A model generated the notes under the pieces. That model was given only the letters and a program-made list of their open reading frames with translations, was not told where the DNA came from and did not search any database. 5,723 nucleotides of DNA. It comes from Pseudomonadota bacterium. GTDB taxonomy: Bacteria > Pseudomonadota > Alphaproteobacteria > Azospirillales > Azospirillaceae. Each line of letters begins with the position of its first letter. The stretch's first letter is position 1. Below, piece by piece: positions 1 to 4,427 of this stretch. The stretch spans positions 1-5,723 of the forward strand of contig JAEZPL010000483.1 in NCBI GenBank assembly GCA_023413605.1, written 5' to 3'. The translations under genes were made by a program, and so were the position numbers.

Positions 1-8
1 CGCGCCAT
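1..8 (-). CDS. Start of a gene running off the left edge (next transporter-operon gene, perhaps the ATPase)
   Basis: On the minus strand an AAGGAG Shine-Dalgarno sequence is followed after six bases (AGCACC) by ATG GCG CG, so a protein beginning Met-Ala-Arg probably starts at position 8 and continues outside the window. It lies 92 bases downstream of the solute-binding protein stop, in the same direction. The operon in view has two permeases and a binding protein but no ATP-binding subunit, so an ABC ATPase of the GlnQ/HisP type is the most likely identity. Only two and two-thirds codons are visible, so this is inferred from the start signal and context, not from protein similarity. Confidence 0.45.
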
Positions 9-40
9 GGTGCTCTCCTTCGGAACTGCGAATGTCTCAT

Positions 41-68
41 CGTCATTCCCGCCTTCGCGGGAATGACG
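41..68. repeat. REP-like hairpin, copy 1
   Basis: This is a perfect 12-bp inverted repeat, CGTCATTCCCGC and GCGGGAATGACG, around a 4-base loop (CTTC on the plus strand, GAAG on the minus strand). It lies between the solute-binding protein stop and the next minus-strand start. Two relatives occur in the window (2559-2586 and 4049-4074). Short palindromes of this GTCATYCCCGC type are known as dispersed intergenic repeats in many proteobacteria. It could stabilise mRNA ends or attenuate transcription, but no T-run follows it on either strand, so a classical terminator is unlikely. Confidence 0.8.
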
Positions 69-74
69 ACCGAG

Positions 75-97
75 ATCAGGCCGCTCTAATGCCTGAT
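75..97 (-). terminator. Stem-loop directly after the binding-protein stop (weak terminator or attenuator candidate)
   Basis: ATCAGGC and GCCTGAT form a perfect 7-bp stem with a 9-base loop. The stem begins three bases after the TAA stop of the solute-binding protein gene on the minus strand. No T-tract follows, and the REP-like hairpin comes about six bases later. The pair of hairpins may protect the upstream mRNA from 3' decay or lower read-through into the next gene. The structure is visible; its function is an inference. Confidence 0.3.
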
Positions 98-100
98 GCG

Positions 101-901
101 TTACGACTTGGTCAGCGGGGGCAGGTCGGTGCCCAGCCACTTCTGGTGGATGGCGTTCAGCTCGCCGTTGCCCTTCACCGTCTCGATGAAGCCGTTGACC
201 CACGTCTGCAGGGCGTCCTGGCCCTGGCGCATGGCGATGCCCTGCACCTGACGGTTCAGCACGAACTTCATCTCGTAGTTGGCCTGCGGGGCCAGCTTCT
301 TGATCTCCTTGGCGACGACGTTGCTGAGGCCCAGCGCGTCCACCTGACCGGACAGCATCGCCTGCACGGCGCTGGCGTCGTCGTCGAAGCGCATGATGCG
401 CGCGTCCTTCGGGGCGACGGCGGTCAGCGCGTTGTCCTGGGTGCTGGCGCGGGCCACGCCGACGCGCTTGCCGGACAGGTCGGCGGCTTCCTTGATCTGC
501 GCCTTCTGCGGGGCGACCAGGCCGATCTCGATGGCGGCGTAGGGCTCGGAGAACTGCACCTGCTTGGCGCGCTCCGCCGTGATGCCCAGCGAGGCGACCA
601 GCAGGTCGACCTTGTTGGTCAGCAGGTAGGGGATGCGGTTCGGGCCGGTCACCGGAACGATTTCCACCGGAACGCCCATGTGCTTGGACAGCAGCTTGGC
701 GACGTCGGCGTCGTAGCCGTCCGGCTTGCCGTCGGAGGTGGTGATGCCGAAGGGCGGGAAGTCGACCAGCATGCCGACGGTCAGCTTGCCCTTCGACTTG
801 ATTTCGTCGACGGTCTGGGCGGAGGCCGGGGCGGCGAAGGCGACAGCGGCGGCCATCAGGGCGCCGGCGACGGCGAGGCGGCGGGTGATCTGGAAGCTCA
901 T
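101..901 (-). CDS. Polar amino-acid ABC transporter, periplasmic solute-binding protein
   Basis: This 266-residue protein belongs to the SBP_bac_3 family (HisJ/GlnH/ArgT type), which captures an amino acid in the periplasm and delivers it to the membrane permeases. Residues 1-28 form a signal peptide: RR at 7-8, a hydrophobic stretch, and an ASA-Q cleavage site after Ala28. There is no lipobox Cys, so the mature protein should be soluble. Family landmarks follow in order: KLTVGMLVDFPPFG (39-52), GYDADVAKLL (62-71), NRIPYLLTNKVDLLVASLGIT (88-108), then ERAKQVQFSEPY (110-121) with the ligand-contacting Arg111. The usual lobe-2 Asp seems replaced by Ser193. An in-frame GTG lies at 916, but it overlaps the GAGGA Shine-Dalgarno sequence placed eight bases before ATG 901, so I chose 901. 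It follows the two permeases after a 66-base gap. The substrate cannot be told from sequence alone. Confidence 0.93.
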   Translation of the reverse strand: MSFQITRRLAVAGALMAAAVAFAAPASAQTVDEIKSKGKLTVGMLVDFPPFGITTSDGKPDGYDADVAKLLSKHMGVPVEIVPVTGPNRIPYLLTNKVDLLVASLGITAERAKQVQFSEPYAAIEIGLVAPQKAQIKEAADLSGKRVGVARASTQDNALTAVAPKDARIMRFDDDASAVQAMLSGQVDALGLSNVVAKEIKKLAPQANYEMKFVLNRQVQGIAMRQGQDALQTWVNGFIETVKGNGELNAIHQKWLGTDLPPLTKS

Positions 902-950
902 GGACGATTTCCTCACGGTTCTTGATCTTTGACGGAGATCGGTGTGCGGG

Positions 951-976
951 GGCCGCTCAACGTTCGCTCAGCGGCC
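951..976 (-). promoter_or_regulatory. Intra-operon stem-loop between permease and binding-protein genes
   Basis: GGCCGCT and AGCGGCC form a perfect 7-bp GC-rich stem with a 12-base loop. The stem overlaps the stop codon of the second permease gene (968-970). No T-run follows on the minus strand. In many ABC operons such structures shape transcript abundance so that the binding protein is made in excess over the membrane parts. That role is inferred from position, not shown. Confidence 0.35.
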
Positions 977-1621
977 GGGGGCGGCGTAGCGCTGTTCCAG
1001 CCGGGCGCTCAGCAGCGACAGCGGCCAGCACAGCGCGAAGTAGATGGCCGCCACGATTCCGAACACCAGGAAGGGCTGGAAGGTCGCGTTGTTGACGATC
1101 TGGCCGGCGCGGGTCAGTTCGGTGAAGCCGATGATGGAGGCCAACGACGTGCTCTTGATCAACTGGACCAGGAAGCCGACGGTGGGCGGGACCGCGACCT
1201 TCACCGCCTGCGGCAGGACCACGTAGCGCATCAGGCCCGGATAGCGCAGGCCGAGCGCGGAGGCCGCCTCCCACTGGCCGCGCGGCACGGCCTGGATGCA
1301 GCCGCGCCAGATCTCGCCCAGGAAGGCGCTGGCGTTCAGCGTCAGGCCCAGCGCCGCGGCGGCCCAGGGGTTCAGGTCGATCCCCATGACGGTGGCGCCG
1401 AAGAAGACCAGGAACAGCTGCATCAGCAGCGGCGTGCCCTGGAACAGCAGGATGTAGCCGGTGGTGAACAGCCGGATCGGCTTGATCGTCGAGGTGCGGC
1501 CGAGCGCCACGAACAGGCCGACCGTGGCCCCGCCGATGAAGGCGATGGCCGACAGCGCCAGCGTCCACTGCACGGCGCTGAGGAGGAACAGGAATTCGTT
1601 GTACCCGAAGGAGCGGATCAT
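968..1621 (-). CDS. Polar amino-acid ABC transporter permease (HisM/GlnP type), second permease
   Basis: This 217-residue inner-membrane permease pairs with the product of the gene just upstream to form the transport channel. About five hydrophobic segments are visible (roughly 10-40, 52-78, 86-102, 144-166 and 183-206). The cytoplasmic EAA loop, which docks the ATPase, reads EAASALG at 118-124, followed by RYVVLPQAV at 132-140. IKSTSLASIIGFTEL at 155-169 is a hallmark of the His/Glu/Gln/Arg/opine permease family. ATG 1621 is preceded by GAGGAG nine bases away, and that Shine-Dalgarno overlaps the TGA stop of the previous gene. The intergenic gap is 13 bases, so translation is likely coupled and the two permeases made in equal amounts. 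The length is normal for the family. Confidence 0.93.
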   Translation of the reverse strand: MIRSFGYNEFLFLLSAVQWTLALSAIAFIGGATVGLFVALGRTSTIKPIRLFTTGYILLFQGTPLLMQLFLVFFGATVMGIDLNPWAAAALGLTLNASAFLGEIWRGCIQAVPRGQWEAASALGLRYPGLMRYVVLPQAVKVAVPPTVGFLVQLIKSTSLASIIGFTELTRAGQIVNNATFQPFLVFGIVAAIYFALCWPLSLLSARLEQRYAAPGR

Positions 1622-1634
1622 GGCGGCGGGCTCC

Positions 1635-2309
1635 TCAGCGGCGGTCGGTGTCGTAGGCGAAGGCGAAGCGGTAGATGCCGGCGAACAGCGCCGAGAACAT
1701 CAGGGACAGGCACAGGTACATCGCCGTCACCACGATGTAGATTTCGAAGCTGCGGAAGGTCTGCGACTGGATGTTGTTCGCGACCGATGTCAGTTCGTCC
1801 GCCGAGATGGCCGAGACCACGCTGGAACTGAGCATCAGCAGGATGAACTGGCTGGTCAGCGCCGGGTAGACCGTGCGCAGCGCCGGCTTCAGCACGATGT
1901 AGCGGAACACCTGGAGCGGCCGGAGGCCGAGCGCGAGCCCCGCTTCGATCTGGCCTTTTTGGATCGATTCGATGCCGGCGCGGATGATCTCCGTCGCGTA
2001 GGCGCCGACGTTGACGACCATCGCGATCAGCGCGGCGAGGTCCGGCGACAGTCGGATGCCCATGGTCGGCAGCCCGAAGAAGATCAGGAAAATCTGCACC
2101 AGGAAGGGCGTGTTCCGGATGACCTCGATGTAGACGTTGATCGCCCAGCGCACCGGCTTCGGGCCGGATGTCTTGCCCAAAGCACAGAGAATCGCCACCA
2201 CGAGCCCGAGAATCATCGCGCCCACCGACAGCTGGATGGTCAGCCAGGCGCCTTCGAGCAGATAGTCCCAGTTCTCGGCGATCGCGTTGAAATCGAATGT
2301 GTAGTTCAC
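1635..2309 (-). CDS. Polar amino-acid ABC transporter permease (HisM/GlnP type), first gene of operon
   Basis: This 224-residue inner-membrane permease forms a heterodimeric channel with the next gene product. Hydrophobic segments lie near residues 22-44, 54-80, 89-108, 148-168 and 189-213. NTPFLVQIFLIFFGLP (66-81) is the typical early motif. The EAA loop reads EIIRAGIESIQKGQIEAG (107-124), with E122-A-G-L-A-L-G128 and then YIVLKPALR. I chose the GTG start at 2309 because a GGAGG Shine-Dalgarno (2321 to 2317) lies seven bases upstream of it. The ATG at 2315 is only one base from that site and is badly placed. Starting at the ATG would add only Met-Pro. Longer in-frame extensions back to 2444 run through the promoter region. 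It ends 13 bases before the next permease. Confidence 0.92.
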   Translation of the reverse strand: MNYTFDFNAIAENWDYLLEGAWLTIQLSVGAMILGLVVAILCALGKTSGPKPVRWAINVYIEVIRNTPFLVQIFLIFFGLPTMGIRLSPDLAALIAMVVNVGAYATEIIRAGIESIQKGQIEAGLALGLRPLQVFRYIVLKPALRTVYPALTSQFILLMLSSSVVSAISADELTSVANNIQSQTFRSFEIYIVVTAMYLCLSLMFSALFAGIYRFAFAYDTDRR

Positions 2310-2408
2310 GGGCATCCCTCCACAACCGCGCCGGGCCGTTGCGGCCTTCGGCGGATTGCCACGGTCCGAGTGCTGGGCCTGCGCCCATCTTCTCCGGCTT
2401 TTTCGGGA

Positions 2409-2444
2409 AGCGTATTTAGATCGGTCTAAAAGCGCAAGACCCAA
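2409..2444 (-). promoter_or_regulatory. Possible promoter of the amino-acid transporter operon
   Basis: Two weak sigma-70-like arrangements overlap here on the minus strand. One is TTGGGT (2444-2439), an 18-base spacer and TCTAAA (2420-2415). The other is TTGCGC (2437-2432), a 17-base spacer and TACGCT (2414-2409). Both leave a leader of about 100 bases before the GTG start at 2309. Matches to consensus are poor, as is common in GC-rich alphaproteobacteria. The location is supported mainly by local AT-richness and the overlapping palindrome. Confidence 0.25.
2415..2430. promoter_or_regulatory. Operator-like palindrome TTTAGATCGGTCTAAA
   Basis: TTTAGA and TCTAAA are perfect 6-bp inverted arms around TCGG, about 105 bases upstream of the first permease start and overlapping its likely promoter. 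Its core (TAGAYCGRTCTA) resembles operators bound by some TetR/AcrR-family repressors. That is a general resemblance and no regulator gene is present in the window. A site in this position would suit repression of the transporter operon. Confidence 0.4.
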
Positions 2445-2446
2445 AA

Positions 2447-2458
2447 CGCAGCGCTGCG
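2447..2458. repeat. Perfect 12-bp palindrome CGCAGCGCTGCG
   Basis: This is a self-complementary 12-mer with no spacer, 16 bases from the operator-like palindrome and just upstream of the possible minus-strand -35 region. It could be a second protein-binding site. In GC-rich DNA a palindrome of this composition can also arise by chance. Confidence 0.25.
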
Positions 2459-2496
2459 AAAATTAATACGTGTGGCTTACACCCAAAGCGTGCGGA

Positions 2497-2519
2497 GGGG
2501 GTGGGGGAGGGGGCCAGGG
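2497..2519 (+). other. G-quadruplex motif (four G-runs with 1, 1 and 3-base loops)
   Basis: The plus strand reads G5-T-G5-A-G5-CCA-G3, which fits the canonical intramolecular quadruplex rule with very short loops. Such loops generally give stable structures. The motif lies about 190 bases upstream of the transporter start and abuts the left end of the palindromic element, and its last G-run is part of that element's left arm. Any effect on transcription or on insertion of the element is inferred. Confidence 0.5.
2504..2514 (+). repeat. Left copy of flanking 11-bp direct repeat (target-site-duplication-like)
   Basis: GGGGAGGGGGC is repeated exactly at 2631-2641, one base outside each end of the palindromic element. 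This is the layout expected of a target-site duplication. The sequence is low-complexity and G-rich, so coincidence or inclusion in the element's own ends is possible. Confidence 0.45.
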
Positions 2520-2629
2520 CAATCGCATTTGGAGACGAATTCTTTTCTATAGGACTATCGTCTTCCCCGCGAAGGCGGGGATGACGGATGTCTTGCATAA
2601 GGAACGTTTTCTCCAAATGCGATTGCCCT
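2516..2629. mobile_element. 114-bp palindromic element with 20-bp terminal inverted repeats (MITE/REPIN-like)
   Basis: The left arm 2516-2535 begins AGGGCAATCG and ends TTGGAGA. It is perfectly complementary to 2610-2629, which begins TCTCCAA and ends CGATTGCCCT. The REP-like hairpin at 2559-2586 is centred on exactly the same axis (2572.5), and GAC/GTC pairs at 2553-2555 and 2590-2592 share it too. The whole block is therefore one imperfect palindrome and not two unrelated repeats. It encodes no transposase. The architecture suggests a non-autonomous miniature element or a REP-derived composite. As RNA it would fold into one long hairpin in either transcription direction. Confidence 0.7.
2559..2586. 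repeat. REP-like hairpin, copy 2 (core of the palindromic element)
   Basis: CGTCTTCCCCGC and GCGGGGATGACG pair with a single mismatch (T at 2563 against T at 2582) around a GAAG loop. It is of the same family as the copies at 41-68 and 4049-4074, but is the only one enclosed by longer terminal inverted repeats. Confidence 0.75.
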
Positions 2630-2630
2630 C

Positions 2631-2641
2631 GGGGAGGGGGC
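2631..2641 (+). repeat. Right copy of flanking 11-bp direct repeat
   Basis: This is identical to 2504-2514 (GGGGAGGGGGC) and bounds the right end of the palindromic element. Together the two copies look like a target-site duplication in a G-rich site. Confidence 0.45.
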
Positions 2642-2710
2642 GTGCCGAACGGGAGCTTGTCCGATGCCGCGTCTTGACGATGATCAAGGTGGCCACGCGT
2701 CCTCAACCGG

Positions 2711-2728
2711 CATATCCGGCTTGATATG
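2711..2728. promoter_or_regulatory. Inverted repeat CATATC-N6-GATATG upstream of moeA
   Basis: Perfect 6-bp arms separated by CGGCTT lie 52 bases before the moeA start codon, in a locally AT-rich patch. The position would suit an operator or a promoter-proximal hairpin for moeA. I cannot match it to a known regulator, and no convincing -35/-10 pair is visible around it. Confidence 0.3.
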
Positions 2729-2780
2729 GCGCCCCGCCTTGCGTCACATGGTGGACGCCTCAGGGAAAGGACCCCCGCTT

Positions 2781-4037
2781 ATGGATTGCTTCGCCGCCTC
2801 CGCTTCCGCCCCTGGTCCCGCTCCGCTGCCGCTCGACGAGGCGCTCGCCCGCGTCGCCCGGACCTACGGTGCCGTGACGGAGCCGGAAAGCGTGCCGCTG
2901 CGCGCGGCGCTCGGCCGCGTGCTGGCGGAATCGGTGACGGCGCCGGTCGACGTGCCGCCGGTCGCGGTGTCGGCCATGGACGGCTGGGGCTACCGCGCGC
3001 CGGACCCGGCGGGCGATGGCATGGTGCGGCTGACGGTGGTCGGGCGCGTGCCGGCGGGTTCGGTCTTTCCAGGCACGGTCGGCGTGGGCGCGGCGGTGCG
3101 GATCTTCACCGGCGCGCCGGTTCCCGCGGGCGTGGACACCATCGCCATGCAGGAGGACTGCCGCGCCGAGGAAGGCGCCGTGCTGGTGCCCGCCGACCTG
3201 AAGCGGGGTGCGAACATCCGCGAGGCCGGGGAGGACATGAGGGCGGGCTCCGTCGTGCTGACGCCGGGCCGCCGGCTGCGCGCGCAGGAAGTCGGCCTCG
3301 CCGCCGCGGTCGGGCGCGCCAGTCTGTCGGTGCGCAAGCGCCTGCGCGTCGTTCTGTTCTCCACCGGCGATGAACTGCGCGAACCGGGCGGCGCCAAGCC
3401 GGACGGCGCCATCTACGACGCCAACCGCTACACGCTGGCCGCCCAACTCGACGCGCTGGGGGCGGAGGTGCGCGACCTGGGCATCCTGCCGGACAATCCC
3501 GACGTGACCCGCGCCGCCCTGGCCGACGCTGCGGGAACGGCGGACCTGCTGGTCACCTCCGGCGGTGCGTCGGTTGGGGAGGAGGACCACATCAAGTCCG
3601 TGGTCAGTTCGCTGGGCTCCATCGACCTGTGGAAGCTCGCCGTCAAGCCGGGCAAGCCGCTGGCGCTGGGTCGGATCGGGGACACGCCCTTCCTCGGCCT
3701 GCCGGGCAACCCGGTGTCGGCCATGGTGACCTTCATGCTGGTGGGCCGCCCGCTGGTGCTGCGCCTGATGGGGGCGGAGAGCGTGTCGACGCCGCGTTGC
3801 CTCGTGGTCTCCGGCTTCGAGTTCCGGAAGAAGCCCGGCCGCCGCGAGTTCCTGCGCGCCCGCCTCGCCACCGGCCCGGACGGCCGTCCGGTCGCGCACA
3901 AGTTCCCCAGCGACAGTTCCGGTGTCCTGACCTCGATGGTCGAGGCCGATGGCCTCGTGGACATGCCGGCGGACGCCTCGACGATCCGGGAAGGGGAGAT
4001 GGTGGAGTTCCTGCCCTTCACGGGGCTGTTCGCGTAA
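2781..4037 (+). CDS. moeA: Molybdopterin molybdotransferase MoeA
   Basis: This 418-residue cytosolic enzyme inserts molybdate into adenylylated molybdopterin, the final step in making molybdenum cofactor; E. coli MoeA is of very similar length. Conserved blocks appear in order: APVDVPPVAVSAMDGW (54-69, with Asp67), AVRIFTGAPVPAG (105-117), GANIREAGEDMRAG (143-156), the central MoCF-binding segment RVVLFSTGDEL (189-199, with Glu198), DGAIYDANR (208-216), TSGGASVGEEDH (259-270), WKLAVKPGKP (284-293) and GLPGNPVSA (306-314). The C-terminal beta-barrel domain IV follows to residue 418. ATG 2781 is preceded by AAAGGA nine bases upstream and gives the family-length N terminus. In-frame starts at 2664 and 2748 have no good ribosome site and would add unrelated residues. 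The usual SAMDGY is SAMDGW here. No other cofactor-synthesis gene is adjacent, so it appears to be a single-gene unit. Confidence 0.96.
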   Translation: MDCFAASASAPGPAPLPLDEALARVARTYGAVTEPESVPLRAALGRVLAESVTAPVDVPPVAVSAMDGWGYRAPDPAGDGMVRLTVVGRVPAGSVFPGTVGVGAAVRIFTGAPVPAGVDTIAMQEDCRAEEGAVLVPADLKRGANIREAGEDMRAGSVVLTPGRRLRAQEVGLAAAVGRASLSVRKRLRVVLFSTGDELREPGGAKPDGAIYDANRYTLAAQLDALGAEVRDLGILPDNPDVTRAALADAAGTADLLVTSGGASVGEEDHIKSVVSSLGSIDLWKLAVKPGKPLALGRIGDTPFLGLPGNPVSAMVTFMLVGRPLVLRLMGAESVSTPRCLVVSGFEFRKKPGRREFLRARLATGPDGRPVAHKFPSDSSGVLTSMVEADGLVDMPADASTIREGEMVEFLPFTGLFA

Positions 4038-4048
4038 CGCAGCCGCCT

Positions 4049-4074
4049 GTCATCCCCGCTTCCGCGGGGATGAC
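4049..4074. repeat. REP-like hairpin, copy 3, in the convergent moeA gap
   Basis: GTCATCCCCGC and GCGGGGATGAC form a perfect 11-bp stem with a TTCC loop. It nearly fills the 51-base space between the moeA stop and the stop of the convergent DUF1244 gene. Its symmetry would allow it to block or stabilise transcripts from both sides. Neither strand shows a T-tract after it, so terminator activity is only a possibility. Confidence 0.75.
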
Positions 4075-4088
4075 GAGAAAAGCCCGCC

Positions 4089-4415
4089 CTACTTCTTGGG
4101 CATGTGGCCGCTGATTTCGGCGTGGAGCGGCTTGGTGTCTTCGAAGGTCTTCTGCTGTTCGGGGGTGGCTTCCTTCTGGTGCTTGGACTTCCACTCCGAA
4201 TAGGGCATGCCGTAGACGGCAATGCGCGCTTCCTCGTCGGTCAGGGGAACACCGCGTTCCTTGGCGGCGGCGGCGTACCACTTCGACAGGCAGTTGCGGC
4301 AGAAGCCGGCGAGGTTCATCAGGTCGATGTTCTGCACGTCGGTCCGCTTGCGCAGGTGTTCGACCAAGCCGCGGAACGCGGCGGCTTCCAGTTCGATGCG
4401 GGTCTTGTCGTCCAT
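4089..4415 (-). CDS. DUF1244 family protein with CxxC motif
   Basis: This small 108-residue soluble protein is of the DUF1244 family, known from alphaproteobacteria and some other proteobacteria and represented by Sinorhizobium SMc04008. Its biochemical function is not established. The signature DVQNIDLMNLAGFCRNCLSKWY spans residues 26-47 and includes C39-x-x-C42, which could bind a metal or be redox-active. MPYSEWKSKHQ at 70-80 is a second conserved block. The sequence is highly charged and has no signal peptide or membrane segment. ATG 4415 lies seven bases from GAGGAGG, and an in-frame GTG at 4418 is closer and less likely. The Shine-Dalgarno overlaps the TGA stop of the upstream acetyltransferase gene, and the gap is 12 bases, so it is the last gene of a coupled operon. 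The family call is by recognition of the motif. Confidence 0.85.
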   Translation of the reverse strand: MDDKTRIELEAAAFRGLVEHLRKRTDVQNIDLMNLAGFCRNCLSKWYAAAAKERGVPLTDEEARIAVYGMPYSEWKSKHQKEATPEQQKTFEDTKPLHAEISGHMPKK

Positions 4416-4427
4416 CACGAATCCTCC

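Larger units (their letters stand above)
2310..2780. other. Divergent intergenic region between the transporter operon and moeA
   Basis: This 471-base non-coding stretch should contain promoters for both flanking transcription units. It is more AT-rich near 2400-2480 and 2540-2610 than the surrounding genes. From left to right it holds an operator-like palindrome, a 12-bp palindrome, a G-quadruplex motif, a palindromic repeat element with direct flanking repeats, and an inverted repeat upstream of moeA. Open frames crossing it consist largely of repeat sequence and lack convincing start signals, so I see no gene here. I found no recognisable molybdenum-cofactor riboswitch upstream of moeA by eye. 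Confidence 0.8.

Noticed and set aside
32..925. Long plus-strand open frame opposite the solute-binding protein gene
   Set aside because: It is the antisense shadow of a clear SBP_bac_3 gene, with low-complexity Gly/Ala/Arg/Asp/His composition. Its start lies against the REP-like hairpin and has no ribosome site.
929..2429. Plus-strand open frames (929-1831 and 1461-2429) opposite the two permeases
   Set aside because: They are antisense to two permeases with EAA motifs, and their Arg/Gln/Asp/His-rich translations resemble no protein family. They arise from high third-position GC.
2416..2724. Two open frames in the divergent intergenic region (2416-2706 minus, 2470-2724 plus)
   Set aside because: Both run through the palindromic element and G-rich tract. 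Residues such as RHPRLRGEDD and FPAKAGMTD are translations of the REP-like hairpin, and neither frame has a good ribosome site.
2664..2780. N-terminal extension of moeA from upstream in-frame starts at 2664 or 2748
   Set aside because: The added residues do not look like MoeA, no Shine-Dalgarno precedes these starts, and the extension crosses the likely promoter. ATG 2781 gives normal length.
2310..2780. Sigma-54 promoter for the transporter operon or molybdenum-cofactor riboswitch for moeA
   Set aside because: I could not find a convincing TGGCAC-N5-TTGC element on either strand, nor the conserved helices of the cofactor riboswitch. A covariance-model search would be decisive for the latter.
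2760..3899. Minus-strand open frame opposite moeA
   Set aside because: It is an antisense shadow of a complete, motif-verified MoeA gene, with Arg/His/Gly-rich composition and no recognisable domain.
41..4074. Spaced repeats as a possible CRISPR array
   Set aside because: The three hairpin copies are kilobases apart and separated by genes; there is no regular repeat-spacer pattern.
4038..4088. Canonical rho-independent terminator in the convergent gap
   Set aside because: The hairpin is strong, but neither strand shows a T-tract after it, so I recorded it as a REP-like repeat and not as a terminator.
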